DNA of 64,000 nt from Halobacillus litoralis. Its GTDB lineage: Bacteria; Bacillota; Bacilli; Bacillales; Halobacillaceae. The stretch is from assembly GCF_009856415.1 (NCBI RefSeq), contig NZ_WMEZ01000001.1:434001-498000 (forward strand), given 5' to 3'. A program made the translations under genes and the position numbers. The notes below the pieces were generated by a model. It saw only the letters and a list, made by a program, of their open reading frames with translations. It had not been told where the DNA came from and ran no database searches. Shown here piece after piece: positions 8,417 to 16,781 of this stretch; within the stretch, counting starts at the first letter, position 1, and the number at the start of each line of letters is the position of its first letter.

Positions 8417-9181
8417 TTATTTTACTTTGGCTAGCTTATCTATTTTCTTTTTTAATCTAGTTGCTCTCCAGTTCCAACCACAGTCCACATCTATAAGCCT
8501 GTTAGCAAAAATACCAAGATACTTTTTCCTTTTTCCTTTAGCCACTTTGTCAATATTCTTTATGTATATTTTTTCTTCTTTTTTTCCTTGAGAAATAATT
8601 ATTACTTTTTGCGAATCATCCCTTTTAACTTTGATTGGTCGCCAGATAGAAAATTTAAGTTTTCTTAGGCATTCTCCTCCATATTTCCATCCAACAATTT
8701 CATGAGTGTGTTCATCATATAAATGTTGAACACAACCTTCAAAAAGCATATCTTCAAGTAAATCTTTAATAAATTCTTCATCATATTTGAAACCCCATCT
8801 GTTAAATTTGAATAATGGGAAGGTCATTCTGACATGTTGAGTAATTGCTTTTGTGGACGGGTAGACTACCGGCATTTCATAGTCACTACCTGGATGTTGT
8901 TTTGTTGGCATATAGTGTGTACTGCCTTTTTTCCTATATCCACTACACGTCAATAGAAATGATGTAATTATACCTTTTATTTCATCCCTATCAACTAAGC
9001 GATAATTAAGGTATCTATATAATAACATTGCAGTAATAAAGCCAAATAGACCTACAATTACACCATTCAAGGCTTTTAAAGATACCCAGAGAAGCCCGGT
9101 CAAGACTTTTAACAAGAGCCATAAAAGCCCATTGATTATTAAGTCGAAGATTTGATTAAGAGAAATGTTAATTTCATTCAT
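8417..9181 (-). CDS. Uncharacterised A+T-rich membrane-anchored protein
   Basis: 254 residues, start behind AAGGAG. Residues 1-55 are hydrophobic: an amphipathic LLWLLLKVLTGLLWVSLKAL stretch, then a membrane helix (VIVGLFGFITAMLLYRYL). The remaining 200 residues are cytosolic-looking, basic and Trp/Tyr-rich (KFNRWGFKYDEEFIKDLLEDMLFEG, DCGWNWRATRLKKK). No family recognised. The gene is visibly richer in A+T than both flanking regions and has no operon partners, which suits recent acquisition. Confidence 0.6.
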   Translation of the reverse strand: MNEINISLNQIFDLIINGLLWLLLKVLTGLLWVSLKALNGVIVGLFGFITAMLLYRYLNYRLVDRDEIKGIITSFLLTCSGYRKKGSTHYMPTKQHPGSDYEMPVVYPSTKAITQHVRMTFPLFKFNRWGFKYDEEFIKDLLEDMLFEGCVQHLYDEHTHEIVGWKYGGECLRKLKFSIWRPIKVKRDDSQKVIIISQGKKEEKIYIKNIDKVAKGKRKKYLGIFANRLIDVDCGWNWRATRLKKKIDKLAKVK

Positions 9182-9456
9182 TTAAGTACTCCTTTTATAA
9201 ATTCGTTCACATTCCTGTATTTTCCATGCGGTGAGAAGACATACAACAAAATAAATTATGTATTAATGGTAGGTGGGAGATTGTATTTACAATCTTATAT
9301 TAGTCCCTGCCACCATGAGGCACACGATTTTGAGTCCTGCTTGAAAACACAAGTACCTTAATATAAAGAAAAATCCTATTCACCGTCTAAATTCAACATA
9401 TAATGCAGGGAATATTCAAATTATTACTGAATTATGGAAAGGGGGAGGCTTGCATA

Positions 9457-9567
9457 ATGAAAAGAAAAGAAATAGAGAAAATAATAATCTTAGTTATCCC
9501 ACCTAATTCTTTTATGTATTATTTTACCATAGATGGTACGGAAAATAGACCAGTGTGCCACGTATAA
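9457..9567 (+). CDS. Possible 36-residue peptide
   Basis: ATG at 9457 sits 6-7 bases after GGGGGAGG, a strong ribosome site. The product has a basic start (MKRKEIEK), a short hydrophobic segment (IIILVIPP) and ends CHV; its stop touches the repeated hairpin at 9567. No family; A+T-rich like the neighbouring orphan gene. It could be a truncated relic. Confidence 0.28.
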   Translation: MKRKEIEKIIILVIPPNSFMYYFTIDGTENRPVCHV

Positions 9568-9596
9568 AAGAGCGCTTCAGTCACGAAGCGCTCTTT
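9567..9596 (-). terminator. Hairpin terminator, copy 3, overlapping the telA 3' end
   Basis: Perfect 12-bp arms (9567-9578 and 9585-9596). The telA stop codon (9577-9579) and its last six codons lie inside the hairpin; on the minus strand the stem is followed by TTTTATA, so it should terminate telA transcription. Confidence 0.75.
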
Positions 9597-10704
9597 GCTT
9601 ATAACTATCCGTCTGGGACAACCTCTTCCGAACATTTTCGTTCAACGCATCCATCTCTTCAATAAACTGTTCACTGGAAGCAATGATTCTCTCCGACGAC
9701 TGCTCCGTCGTTTTCAACGCTTCAAAAACGTTATCAAAAGACTCCTGTAAAGCTTCCATACTAATCGCTGGATTCTCCATCATCTCGGTCGTCTCTTCCG
9801 CGTTCTCCTTTAAATTCCTGGAGTTCGAAAGCAGCATCTCCTCGGTCGCTTTATTGACGCCGTTCACCGTATCAATCACTTTCCGCTGATTATTCAAAGC
9901 GAGCTGAATCGAGGCAGAAACGGTAATGATATTTTTCGTCAGCGTAACCGCATTGCGGATCGATTCCTTCAGCTTTTCATTGTTTTTCTTGATGATGTCT
10001 ACGGAAGAAATACTCTGATGCAGCACACTTTTCATCTGCGTCATGTTTCTCGTCCGCGTAATGATTTTCTCTTTTCCTTCGGTAAGCAGCGCCAAGTCGT
10101 ATTCGCCTGTCGCTTCTTTTTCTTTCAAAAGCTCGAACAGCTTCTTCCCGAGATAGATCTGCTTGTCCAGGTCATAAATACGCTTCTGGGCGTTTTCTTT
10201 GATGAGCTGTAATTCGACGCTATCTTCTTCGAGGCGGTCTTTCCCTGCAAGCAGGCTCCTAACAACCATATCAATCTTCGAATCGACCGTTTCATACTTC
10301 TTCATGTAGCGGTCGATGGGCTGTTTTTTGCTTAGTTTATAGAAGAACTTCTGCACGCCGTTGCCTTCGGTTCGCTTCGGATCAAGGTCCGATACGATCG
10401 TTTCAAGTTCTCTCAGCGAATCGGGGATGTCGTTGTTGCCTTTGGTCATAAGGTCGTTGACCGGGCGCTTCAATGTTTCCATCGTCTCACCGGCGACGCG
10501 CTGTTCTTTTTCTCCGAGGTCTCCGAGTTCTCTCATCACGTCAGATAGGGAATCGTCCCTGGATGTATCGAACCTTCCCGCATAGGCTTCGGCTTCTTCG
10601 TTCAGGCGGTCGATATCTTCTTTATCAATAAGCGTCATCGCTTCTCTAAGGTCTTGTTGGTTCATTTCAGCTTCTCTATCTTTATAGGGAGAATGTTTAC
10701 TCAT
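9577..10704 (-). CDS. TelA-family protein (YaaN-like)
   Basis: About 375 residues of mostly alpha-helical, charged sequence with the features of the toxic anion resistance (TelA/KlaA) family: the middle block DLDKQIYLGKKLFELLKEKE and the late block NVDIIK-like, SASIQLALNNQRKVIDTV. Size fits B. subtilis YaaN (about 386). Family members were linked to tellurite resistance and to cell-envelope stress; the molecular job is unclear. AGGAGG is 7 bases before the ATG at 10704 (only 1 before an ATG at 10710). Co-directional with the gene at 10756-11610, where Bacillus has xpaC. Confidence 0.85.
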   Translation of the reverse strand: MSKHSPYKDREAEMNQQDLREAMTLIDKEDIDRLNEEAEAYAGRFDTSRDDSLSDVMRELGDLGEKEQRVAGETMETLKRPVNDLMTKGNNDIPDSLRELETIVSDLDPKRTEGNGVQKFFYKLSKKQPIDRYMKKYETVDSKIDMVVRSLLAGKDRLEEDSVELQLIKENAQKRIYDLDKQIYLGKKLFELLKEKEATGEYDLALLTEGKEKIITRTRNMTQMKSVLHQSISSVDIIKKNNEKLKESIRNAVTLTKNIITVSASIQLALNNQRKVIDTVNGVNKATEEMLLSNSRNLKENAEETTEMMENPAISMEALQESFDNVFEALKTTEQSSERIIASSEQFIEEMDALNENVRKRLSQTDSYKQRALRD

Positions 10705-10755
10705 GTCCATACCTCCTGTATGTCATTCGTTGGTTTTATGAAAAAAAACGGCCGT

Positions 10756-11610
10756 TTACTTTCGCGAAAGGAAGTTTTCGTCTTCCTTATTATATTTGGA
10801 AGCAATGATTCCTTTGCTTCTGGCAAAGTTCTGCGCATGACTTTCTTCTTCTTTTCGCTCCAGTGTCTCAATAAACTTCTGCAAATCGTACATCGTCTCT
10901 ACCAGTTCATGTTTCCGGTTTTCCTTGTTTTCGTCGGACAATCGTTGGAACGATGCGATGAAGTCAGGGACGTCTTTCTCCATCATCGTCTCAAGGGCGT
11001 ATTGTTCTTCGATGTCGAGCTCTTCCATCCGTCTGAACTGTTTCTCTGTCCGTTCCTTCAAAGACGTCCACTCCTGTTGGAGGTCAGGATGGTTCTCGAG
11101 AAATGGGAAGTCCCAGTCTTCGAAAATCGGTTCCTCAGGATGTTCAAACGTTGTACTTTCTCCGGATACTTCCATGTGCTCGACATAGGTATTTGCATGT
11201 TTGTACAGTACCTCTGAAAAATCTCTCAGCGTGCCTCCGAGTCCTTTTTTCCTCGTGAATTCTTCTTTCAGAAAAGTAGGGAGGAAGGCTTTTTCTTCTT
11301 CGATCCATTCAAAGCGGCCGAGCAGCATTTTCGGCGGTTTGCCGTAAAACTCGAGGGTTCCCCTGAATGTGTTGGACTTCGGAATAACGGCGGAGAATAA
11401 AACACCGTTCCAAAATCCATCCATAATATATCTCTTTTTCATCTCTACCAGTTCTTCTATATCCAGATCGAAATAAACAGGGCGTTTTCCTTTAATCACC
11501 TGCTTCATATCTCTCATCGTTTGAAAATCGATGTAGCGCTGATATTCGGAGGTATGTGGCATGAATGTTCTTTCCAAATTCTCAAGCATAAAAGAGTTGA
11601 GGTTTTCCAT
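10756..11610 (-). CDS. Unknown protein encoded with TelA homologue
   Basis: 284 residues, soluble, no signal or membrane segment. The N-terminal half looks globular (YRYIDFQTMRDM-like start, VYFDLDIEELVEMKKRYIMDGFWNGVLF, NTFRGTLEFYGKPPKMLLGRFEW); the C-terminal half is helical and acidic (QQEWTSLKERTEKQFRRMEELD, ETLERKEEE). It lies 51 bases upstream of the telA homologue, the slot occupied by xpaC in B. subtilis, but it does not resemble XpaC. A joint function with TelA is inferred from position only. Confidence 0.7.
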   Translation of the reverse strand: MENLNSFMLENLERTFMPHTSEYQRYIDFQTMRDMKQVIKGKRPVYFDLDIEELVEMKKRYIMDGFWNGVLFSAVIPKSNTFRGTLEFYGKPPKMLLGRFEWIEEEKAFLPTFLKEEFTRKKGLGGTLRDFSEVLYKHANTYVEHMEVSGESTTFEHPEEPIFEDWDFPFLENHPDLQQEWTSLKERTEKQFRRMEELDIEEQYALETMMEKDVPDFIASFQRLSDENKENRKHELVETMYDLQKFIETLERKEEESHAQNFARSKGIIASKYNKEDENFLSRK

Positions 11611-11944
11611 GCTTCGTCAGCCCCTTTTCCGTCTTTCCTTTTTCCACGACTAAATGAATCTATAATACTTCAAGAATACCACAAAATGGGGGTTGAGACT
11701 AAGATATGCCTACGTCACCTATCATTGAAAAGGAGGAGTCGGAGTCATCGTCTGTGGGAAATCTATCTTCCATTTACTATGAATATACGTACTTGCGAGC
11801 TTAAATGTTTCACAATTTTACATATTACTCTTCACAGTTTGAGTGGGAGTATTTATCCATATTTTTTCCTTTGTAGGGAATTAGGGCCAAAAGAGAAGGA
11901 CACTTGCTGTTGAAGAAAGAAGGAATATAAGGAGGAATTTCAAG
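11611..11944. other. Divergent intergenic region
   Basis: Lies between the telA operon and a lipoprotein gene and should hold both promoters. No gene or clear structured element was seen. Confidence 0.4.
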
Positions 11945-12466
11945 GTGAAAAAGATATTAATCGTCATAGCAACGATCCTATCCGTTTTATTCGTTACCAG
12001 CGCCTGCACGAATTCGGATCAAAGCTCTTTGGAACAAGAGGGAGATTCAAGTAAGGGAAACGAAGCCAAAACCTCTTCAGATGAGAATCGTGAAAGAGTG
12101 CGGGAGTTTCTCGAACACGAATTTAACGGCCCGAGTGAAAAAACGGAAGAAATATATAGGGAGGGGACGACTGAAGAGCTCCGGAATTATGTAGAGGAGA
12201 CGTACAAACCTTACTTTAATGAAAAAGGATACGAAGACATAACACAATTACAAAAAGCTTCGATGTATATCAGGGAAGCAAGTAGGAGCGGTTATGAATT
12301 GAACGCAACAGACATTAACATTGACAAAGATGAAGAAAATAATGCTTACGCTTTTGAGGTCGATGTGGAATACAGGAAAGATGGCGAAACAAATGCTACA
12401 ACCGTAAAAGGGAGAATCAATTTGGATGAGGATGGGAAGTTCAGTTTCCTCAGATATTCAGATTGA
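11945..12466 (+). CDS. Lipoprotein of unknown function
   Basis: 173 residues, GTG start behind AAGGAGG. Signal peptide with lipobox VTSAC (Cys20), then an acidic Ser/Glu linker and a compact domain (FLEHEFNGPSEKTEEIYREG, YKPYFNEKGYED, ending GRINLDEDGKFSFLRYSD). It is a paralogue of the lipoprotein at 41430: both share F.GP.E....Y.E, NY...PYF.E and G.....DGK...I.Y.D. Monocistronic. Confidence 0.75.
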   Translation: MKKILIVIATILSVLFVTSACTNSDQSSLEQEGDSSKGNEAKTSSDENRERVREFLEHEFNGPSEKTEEIYREGTTEELRNYVEETYKPYFNEKGYEDITQLQKASMYIREASRSGYELNATDINIDKDEENNAYAFEVDVEYRKDGETNATTVKGRINLDEDGKFSFLRYSD

Positions 12467-12693
12467 GGCGGATTGATTGAGTGTATGTGAGTTTCTTTAA
12501 GCATCATGTTTGAAGTCCTCCTAAAAGCAGGACCACGATACTTACCAAAGCTGGACACCTAAACATTTGGTTAAGTATATTAAAATTTGAACTCTTGTCC
12601 AATGAATTATGATAGGTTGGTCATACAAGGGTTCCTATTAAAATGGAAGCAGATAGAGTTCGGTATCACAAGTGGTGGACAGGAGGGGTTGAA

Positions 12694-13041
12694 GTGACGA
12701 GGATTTTGCTTCATTTGGAAGGAGCATTCGTATTCCTGGCAAGTTTATATTTTTACCAGCAGAATGATTTCAGCTGGCTCGCCTTCGTGTTCCTTTTATT
12801 GATCTTCGACATTTCCATGCTCGGATACATTGTCAATGAAAGAGTCGGGGCGGTTGTCTATAACCTTTCCCATAGTTATGTTCTACCGTTATTGTTCATC
12901 GTGGCTGCTTTAGTTGCCTCCCTGGATTGGCTCCTGATGATCAGCTTGATCTGGATGGCGCATAACGCGATGGACAGGATGCTCGGGTATGGGTTGAAAT
13001 ATCCGACCGGTTTCAAGGACACTCATCTTCAAAGAATCTAG
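12694..13041 (+). CDS. DUF4260 family membrane protein
   Basis: 115 residues with four hydrophobic segments. RILLHLEGAFVFLASLYFY, FDISMLGYIVNERVGAVVYNLSHSYVLP and WMAHNAMDRMLGYGLKYPTGFKDTHL match the DUF4260 signature. The GTG at 12694 is chosen because AGGAGGGG sits 5 bases upstream; an ATG 17 codons earlier has no ribosome site. 12 bases separate it from the next gene, so both may be cotranscribed. Confidence 0.85.
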   Translation: MTRILLHLEGAFVFLASLYFYQQNDFSWLAFVFLLLIFDISMLGYIVNERVGAVVYNLSHSYVLPLLFIVAALVASLDWLLMISLIWMAHNAMDRMLGYGLKYPTGFKDTHLQRI

Positions 13042-13053
13042 GAGGGTAAATCA

Positions 13054-13836
13054 ATGGTCGATGCTTTTCTCGTAGGATGTACGGAGAAGTTCCATGAAAT
13101 TTTCGGTGAGAATATAACAGGCGTGTATCTGCATGGTTCGCTTGTATTAGGCGGGTTCGTGCCTGCGAAAAGTGATGTCGATTTGATTGTCGTGACGGAA
13201 AAACCGATGTCCCGTATGGATGCCGTCCAGCTGACCGATTTTCTGCTAGAACAGTCGGGCTCTCCTTATCCGATCGAAATCTCTGTATTGAACCGCGACC
13301 AGCTTGAGGAATGGCAGCACCCGTGTCCATTTGATTACCACTACAGCGAGGCCTGGAGGAATCGTTTTCTCTCAGGCGGATCTACCTTTTTAGACAGGGG
13401 AGCACGGAAAGACGCAGACTTGGCCGCCCATCTGACCATCATCCATCACCAAGGGTGTGTGCTGTTCGGAAAACCGGTCGATGAAGTATTCCCTCCAGTT
13501 CCGAAGCAGGACTATTTGGATTCGATTCTGAGCGACTATGAGGATTGTCTGGAAAACGTCGAGGTGGAACCGGTTTATAGTGTGTTGAACATCCTCCGGG
13601 TCTATTATTATTTGGAGGACGAACGCATCTACTCGAAGGATGAGGCCGGCCAGTGGGCATTGAGTTCTCCTTTTTCAAAAACCGTGGTGAAAGTATTGAA
13701 GCGGAGGCGGGGGGATGATGTTTCGATCTCAGATGAAGAACTCTCATCTTTCAAACGATATTATCATGAGAAAATAGAGGCTTCCCTTCAAGAGAAGAAT
13801 GTGAGGGTGAAAGGCTCTGTTAAAGTTGGGGATTGA
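13054..13836 (+). CDS. Aminoglycoside adenylyltransferase-like nucleotidyltransferase
   Basis: 260 residues. The N-terminal nucleotidyltransferase core reads YLHGSLVLGGF..AKSDVDLIVV, the GS-x10-D-x-D metal site, and the C-terminal helical part (ILNILRVYYYLEDERIYSKDEAGQWAL) matches the DUF4111 domain of AadA/ANT(9) enzymes that adenylylate streptomycin or spectinomycin. Whether it confers resistance is unknown; chromosomal homologues are common in Bacillaceae. The last codons run through a sequence matching an IS end (13813-13827), so the natural C-terminus may have been replaced. Confidence 0.82.
   Translation: MVDAFLVGCTEKFHEIFGENITGVYLHGSLVLGGFVPAKSDVDLIVVTEKPMSRMDAVQLTDFLLEQSGSPYPIEISVLNRDQLEEWQHPCPFDYHYSEAWRNRFLSGGSTFLDRGARKDADLAAHLTIIHHQGCVLFGKPVDEVFPPVPKQDYLDSILSDYEDCLENVEVEPVYSVLNILRVYYYLEDERIYSKDEAGQWALSSPFSKTVVKVLKRRRGDDVSISDEELSSFKRYYHEKIEASLQEKNVRVKGSVKVGD
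13813..13827 (+). repeat. Sequence identical to the left end of the IS element at 14395
   Basis: GGCTCTGTTAAAGTT is identical over 15 bases to the left terminus at 14395, and partial similarity continues (GGxxxTTGA). It forms the last codons of the adenylyltransferase gene. No partner end was found nearby. Confidence 0.5.
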
Positions 13837-14082
13837 CCGTTGAATGGGAGATCAACATAAACAGGGGAGGAATGGAAGAGCAAACGATATCCTTAAAACC
13901 ACTCACTCACTGGAAAAGCTTCGTATACGTAAGCTTATGTGAATACGATCCCTATACAAGAAAGATATCTTCCTGTAATAGCTCAAAAACGGACTATCAT
14001 CCTCCCTCTAATTCATGTATAGTAGATAAGGCACTCTTTGGCTTCTTAAGCAAAGGATTAATTATTATTAGAGGTGAAATAG

Positions 14083-14349
14083 ATGGACTATAATCAAATT
14101 ACACAGAAAATAGAAGATATTGGCGGAAACTATATCACGATCTCTTACTTGCAGGCGACCGAGGAAGATGACTCGTTATATGACGTTTTCGTGAATGTAT
14201 GGCCCAATAAAAGTATGAAGAAAAACTTCGAAACGATCGTCGTTAAAACTGATATTACGATGGAAAAGGCTGAGAATATTTCTAAACGTCTGCACACATC
14301 TTTGGGGCGTGTTTATGGAGATGTTCATTACACGGGACTCGAAGCTTAA
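14083..14349 (+). CDS. Small hypothetical protein
   Basis: 88 residues, soluble, no recognised family. GAGGTG precedes the ATG. Hydrophilic pattern with predicted beta-alpha alternation (GNYITISYLQATEEDDSLYDVFVNVWP, TIVVKTDITMEKAENISKRLHTSLGRVYGDVHY). A terminator follows directly at 14362. Between it and the adenylyltransferase gene are about 245 bases with no convincing gene. Confidence 0.6.
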   Translation: MDYNQITQKIEDIGGNYITISYLQATEEDDSLYDVFVNVWPNKSMKKNFETIVVKTDITMEKAENISKRLHTSLGRVYGDVHYTGLEA

Positions 14350-14361
14350 TATCTTAGGAAA

Positions 14362-14394
14362 AAAGCATGGATGGGGTCCATGCTTTTATTTTTT
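14362..14394 (+). terminator. Terminator whose T tract was the IS target
   Basis: AAAGCATGGA and TCCATGCTTT pair around 5 bases and run into TTATTTTTT. The last eight bases, TATTTTTT (14387-14394), are repeated at 15037-15044 as the target-site duplication of the element between. Confidence 0.85.
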
Positions 14395-14426
14395 GGCTCT
14401 GTTAAAGTTTGTTGTTGATCATCTGC

Positions 14427-14585
14427 ACCAAGGGGCTTTATCACATCCAGAACATCAATAACTACCACCGAAGGCTGAAAGCGTGGATGCAGCGTTTTAA
14501 TGGTGGAGCAACGAAGGATCTCAATCATTACCTAACCTGGTTTCAGGTGTTAGAGAGATTATCCATCATCAGGGAAATGAAGTGA
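14427..14585 (+). pseudogene. C-terminal fragment of IS1595/ISXO2-like transposase
   Basis: In frame from 14427 the product has [16 protein letters not shown], then [16 protein letters not shown] and a stop. This is the conserved tail of DDE transposases of the ISXO2 type (N-x-Y-H-x-x-L-K-x-W and G-x-A-T-K-x-L-x-x-Y-L-x-W-F). There is no start codon and the catalytic domain is absent; the fragment begins only 32 bases inside the left terminal repeat. Confidence 0.75.
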
Positions 14586-14731
14586 CGATGAATGGTAAAA
14601 GGGAATATATTTCCAAGTGTCGAGACCTATGATACCCTTAGATTATCTAAATTTACTGTATAAAGGTTATTTCTTTATTCAAGTATCTGAACATATTCTT
14701 TAAAAAAGGAAAAATTATGAGGAGTGTCTCG

Positions 14732-14935
14732 ATGGGATTTTATTATTTATTCCTACTCGTTATCGGAATTGTACTAATTATAATTGGAGCACTTAAAAAG
14801 GATGTGCCTCGTTCAGTTAAAATAGTAATTTTTCTATTTGTCATTGGTATTGGGTTTATAGTAATGTCGTTAGCATTATTATTGCTTCCCGGTAGCTCTG
14901 ACGTTATTGCTGAACTTTTGAAATGGGATGAATAA
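14732..14935 (+). CDS. Small membrane protein carried by the IS element
   Basis: 67 residues, two membrane helices (FYYLFLLVIGIVLIIIGAL and IVIFLFVIGIGFIVMSLALLLLP) joined by a short KKDVPRSVK loop, with a short acidic tail. GAGGAG precedes the ATG at 14732 by 8 bases; an ATG at 14717 is less well placed. Function unknown; it is a passenger between the two terminal repeats. Confidence 0.6.
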   Translation: MGFYYLFLLVIGIVLIIIGALKKDVPRSVKIVIFLFVIGIGFIVMSLALLLLPGSSDVIAELLKWDE

Positions 14936-14967
14936 GTTTTAATTTTGCTGAAAGTCCTATAAAACCA

Positions 14968-15004
14968 AACAGAACTTCCAACTTTGCGGAAGTTCTGTTT
15001 TTTT
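14968..15004 (+). terminator. Terminator of the passenger gene
   Basis: AACAGAACTTCC (14968-14979) and GGAAGTTCTGTT (14988-14999) form a perfect 12-bp stem followed by a T run. It lies just inside the right end of the element. Confidence 0.85.
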
Positions 15005-15079
15005 AGATAAATATCAACATTAAACTTAACAGAGCCTATTTTTTATAAAAATTACTTCATGGATTCTACCGGAGTCAAA

Positions 15080-15115
15080 TAAAAAAGAGAGAAAAGCATC
15101 GATGCTTTTCTCTCT
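15080..15115 (-). terminator. Terminator of the dus gene
   Basis: A perfect 15-bp palindrome with no loop bases (AGAGAGAAAAGCATC and its complement, 15086-15115), followed on the minus strand by TTTTTTATTT. Confidence 0.8.
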
Positions 15116-15134
15116 GGTAATTGGTTGAAATACA

Positions 15135-16133
15135 TTAAGAAATCGAAAAACTCTGTTCTTCCTTAACTCCTTCAGTCTCTGTAAACTCATCAAGCAGAGC
15201 ACGGACTTCATCGGTCGATTCTGTGTTCATCAGCTGGTTCCTTAGCTCACCGGCTCCACGGAAACCGCGCACGTAAATCTTGAAGAAGCGGCGGAGCGGT
15301 TTGAAGAGACGTGGCTCAAGTTCTGCGGAATACTTATCATGCAGATCAAGCTGTAGACGCAGAAGGTCGAGCAATTCTTCACTCGTATGCTCTTTTTTCT
15401 CTGTTTCGAAGCAGAACGGGTTGTGGAAGACCCCACGTCCAATCATGACTCCGTCTACGCCGTACTTCTCCACGAGTTCAAGCCCTTTTTGACGGTCGGG
15501 GATGTCTCCGTTGATCGTCAGAAGCGTATCTGGTGCTATCTCGTCACGGAGCTTCTTGATCTCCGGGATCAGCTCCCAGTGCGCATCGACATTACTCATT
15601 TCCTTCTTCGTACGAAGGTGGATGGAAAGGTTGACGATATCCTGTTCCAGTAGGTGCTTGAGCCACGTGCGCCATTCGTCCACTTCGGTATAACCGAGAC
15701 GGGTCTTTACGCTGACAGGCAGTCCTCCAGCTTTCGAAGCTTGGATGATCTCTGCGGCGATATCAGGGCGGCGGATCAGACCGCAGCCTTTTCCTTTTGT
15801 CGCGACGTTTGGAGCCGGGCAGCCCATGTTGATATCGATTCCTTTGTAGCCCATTTCGGCCATCCCGATACTCATCTGACGGAAGTATTCGGGTTTATCT
15901 CCCCAAATGTGGGCGACGATCGGCTGTTCATCTTCTGTGAACGTCAGGCGCCCACGGACACTGTCTTTTCCTTTTGGATGGCAGTAGCTTTCCGTATTCG
16001 TGAACTCTGTGAAAAACACGTCAGGTCTCGCCGCTTCACTCACGACATGTCGGAACACGACATCCGTCACGGCTTCCATCGGTGCCAGGACAAAAAACGG
16101 TTTTGGCAGCTCGTGCCAGAAATTTTCTTTCAT
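15135..16133 (-). CDS. dus: tRNA-dihydrouridine synthase
   Basis: FMN-dependent enzyme reducing uridine to dihydrouridine in tRNA D-loops. 332 residues: [17 protein letters not shown] at the N-terminus, [13 protein letters not shown] and the loop KGKGCGLI, whose Cys is the catalytic acid, [24 protein letters not shown] and [13 protein letters not shown] (phosphate binding). The ordering and length fit the DUS family; which positions on tRNA it modifies cannot be read. It is monocistronic with its own terminator. Confidence 0.93.
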   Translation of the reverse strand: MKENFWHELPKPFFVLAPMEAVTDVVFRHVVSEAARPDVFFTEFTNTESYCHPKGKDSVRGRLTFTEDEQPIVAHIWGDKPEYFRQMSIGMAEMGYKGIDINMGCPAPNVATKGKGCGLIRRPDIAAEIIQASKAGGLPVSVKTRLGYTEVDEWRTWLKHLLEQDIVNLSIHLRTKKEMSNVDAHWELIPEIKKLRDEIAPDTLLTINGDIPDRQKGLELVEKYGVDGVMIGRGVFHNPFCFETEKKEHTSEELLDLLRLQLDLHDKYSAELEPRLFKPLRRFFKIYVRGFRGAGELRNQLMNTESTDEVRALLDEFTETEGVKEEQSFSIS

Positions 16134-16473
16134 ATATATCTGAACCCTTTCTTTATAAGAATGATCATAGTTGATGTTGTGGTTTTTGATGTTTCTTCTA
16201 TATCCATTACCATTTAGGCAGGATTTGAACCATTATATACTTTAATGGTATATAGCGAAAAGTGCAAGGGGATAAGGCTTTCTTCTATGGATAGAGGTGA
16301 TAATGAAGCTCAAATCGTGCTTGGCGTCAATCCAACGGCTGAAATAACGGATATCTCCATTAGAGTGATGTTTAAGTTATTCATCTATTGTACACGACTG
16401 ATTATCTGATTGTAGTTTGTATACGAACGCTCCAGGTAATAGACTCCTATGGAACAGTAAATGGAGGGTTCTT
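16134..16473. other. Divergent intergenic region
   Basis: Between dus and a small membrane-protein gene. A short inverted repeat TATATAC/GTATATA (16234-16254) is visible; otherwise no gene or element. Confidence 0.4.
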
Positions 16474-16647
16474 ATGAATGATACCATTATGTCAGTCATC
16501 ATTATTTTATTGGTTGTTGCAGGTTGGGGAGCGATCATTCTCAGGGACTTTGATATTGCCAAGGGGAAAATGAAGGGGAATTGGGTCCACCTCATTGCTG
16601 CTGTAGGGTTTGCGTTCTTACTTATTTGGATAGCGACTAGTTTTTAA
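16474..16647 (+). CDS. Small two-helix membrane protein
   Basis: 57 residues, ATG behind GGAGGG. Helices TIMSVIIILLVVAGWGAIIL and WVHLIAAVGFAFLLIWIA flank a charged RDFDIAKGKMKG loop. No recognised family. Confidence 0.6.
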   Translation: MNDTIMSVIIILLVVAGWGAIILRDFDIAKGKMKGNWVHLIAAVGFAFLLIWIATSF

Positions 16648-16742
16648 TACGAATAAGAAGGTGAGTTCCTCTGTAAAACTATACTTGCTATTAAAGAATC
16701 GAAATAGCTTCTATATATGGATAACACTCTCACATAGCCAAC

Positions 16743-16776
16743 AAAAAAGCCAGTACTCCTACAAAGGAGACTGGCT
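16743..16776 (-). terminator. Terminator after the amidase gene
   Basis: GCCAGTACTCC and GGAGACTGGC pair around a short loop; the minus strand continues TTTTTTG. It lies 6 bases past the amidase stop and has T-rich sequence on both sides, so it may also stop plus-strand transcription. Confidence 0.8.
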
Positions 16777-16781
16777 CATTT

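Larger units (their letters stand above)
14395..15036 (+). mobile_element. Defective IS1595/ISXO2-like element with passenger gene
   Basis: 642 bp. Left end GGCTCTGTTAAAGTTT (14395) and right end AAACTTAACAGAGCC (15022-15036) are imperfect inverted repeats of about 25 bp with one indel. The element is flanked by an 8-bp direct repeat TATTTTTT (14387-14394 and 15037-15044), the duplication length of the IS1595 family. Inside lie the C-terminal end of an ISXO2-like transposase (14427-14585) and a complete small membrane-protein gene with its own terminator. Most of the transposase is missing, so movement would need help in trans. Confidence 0.75.

Noticed and set aside
9152-9361. Plus-strand frame of 69 codons
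   Set aside because: Overlaps the start of the minus-strand orphan gene and has no ribosome site.
13833-14093. 86-codon frame starting with TTG
   Set aside because: It begins across the stop of the adenylyltransferase gene, has no ribosome site and its sequence looks non-coding; it overlaps the real gene at 14083.
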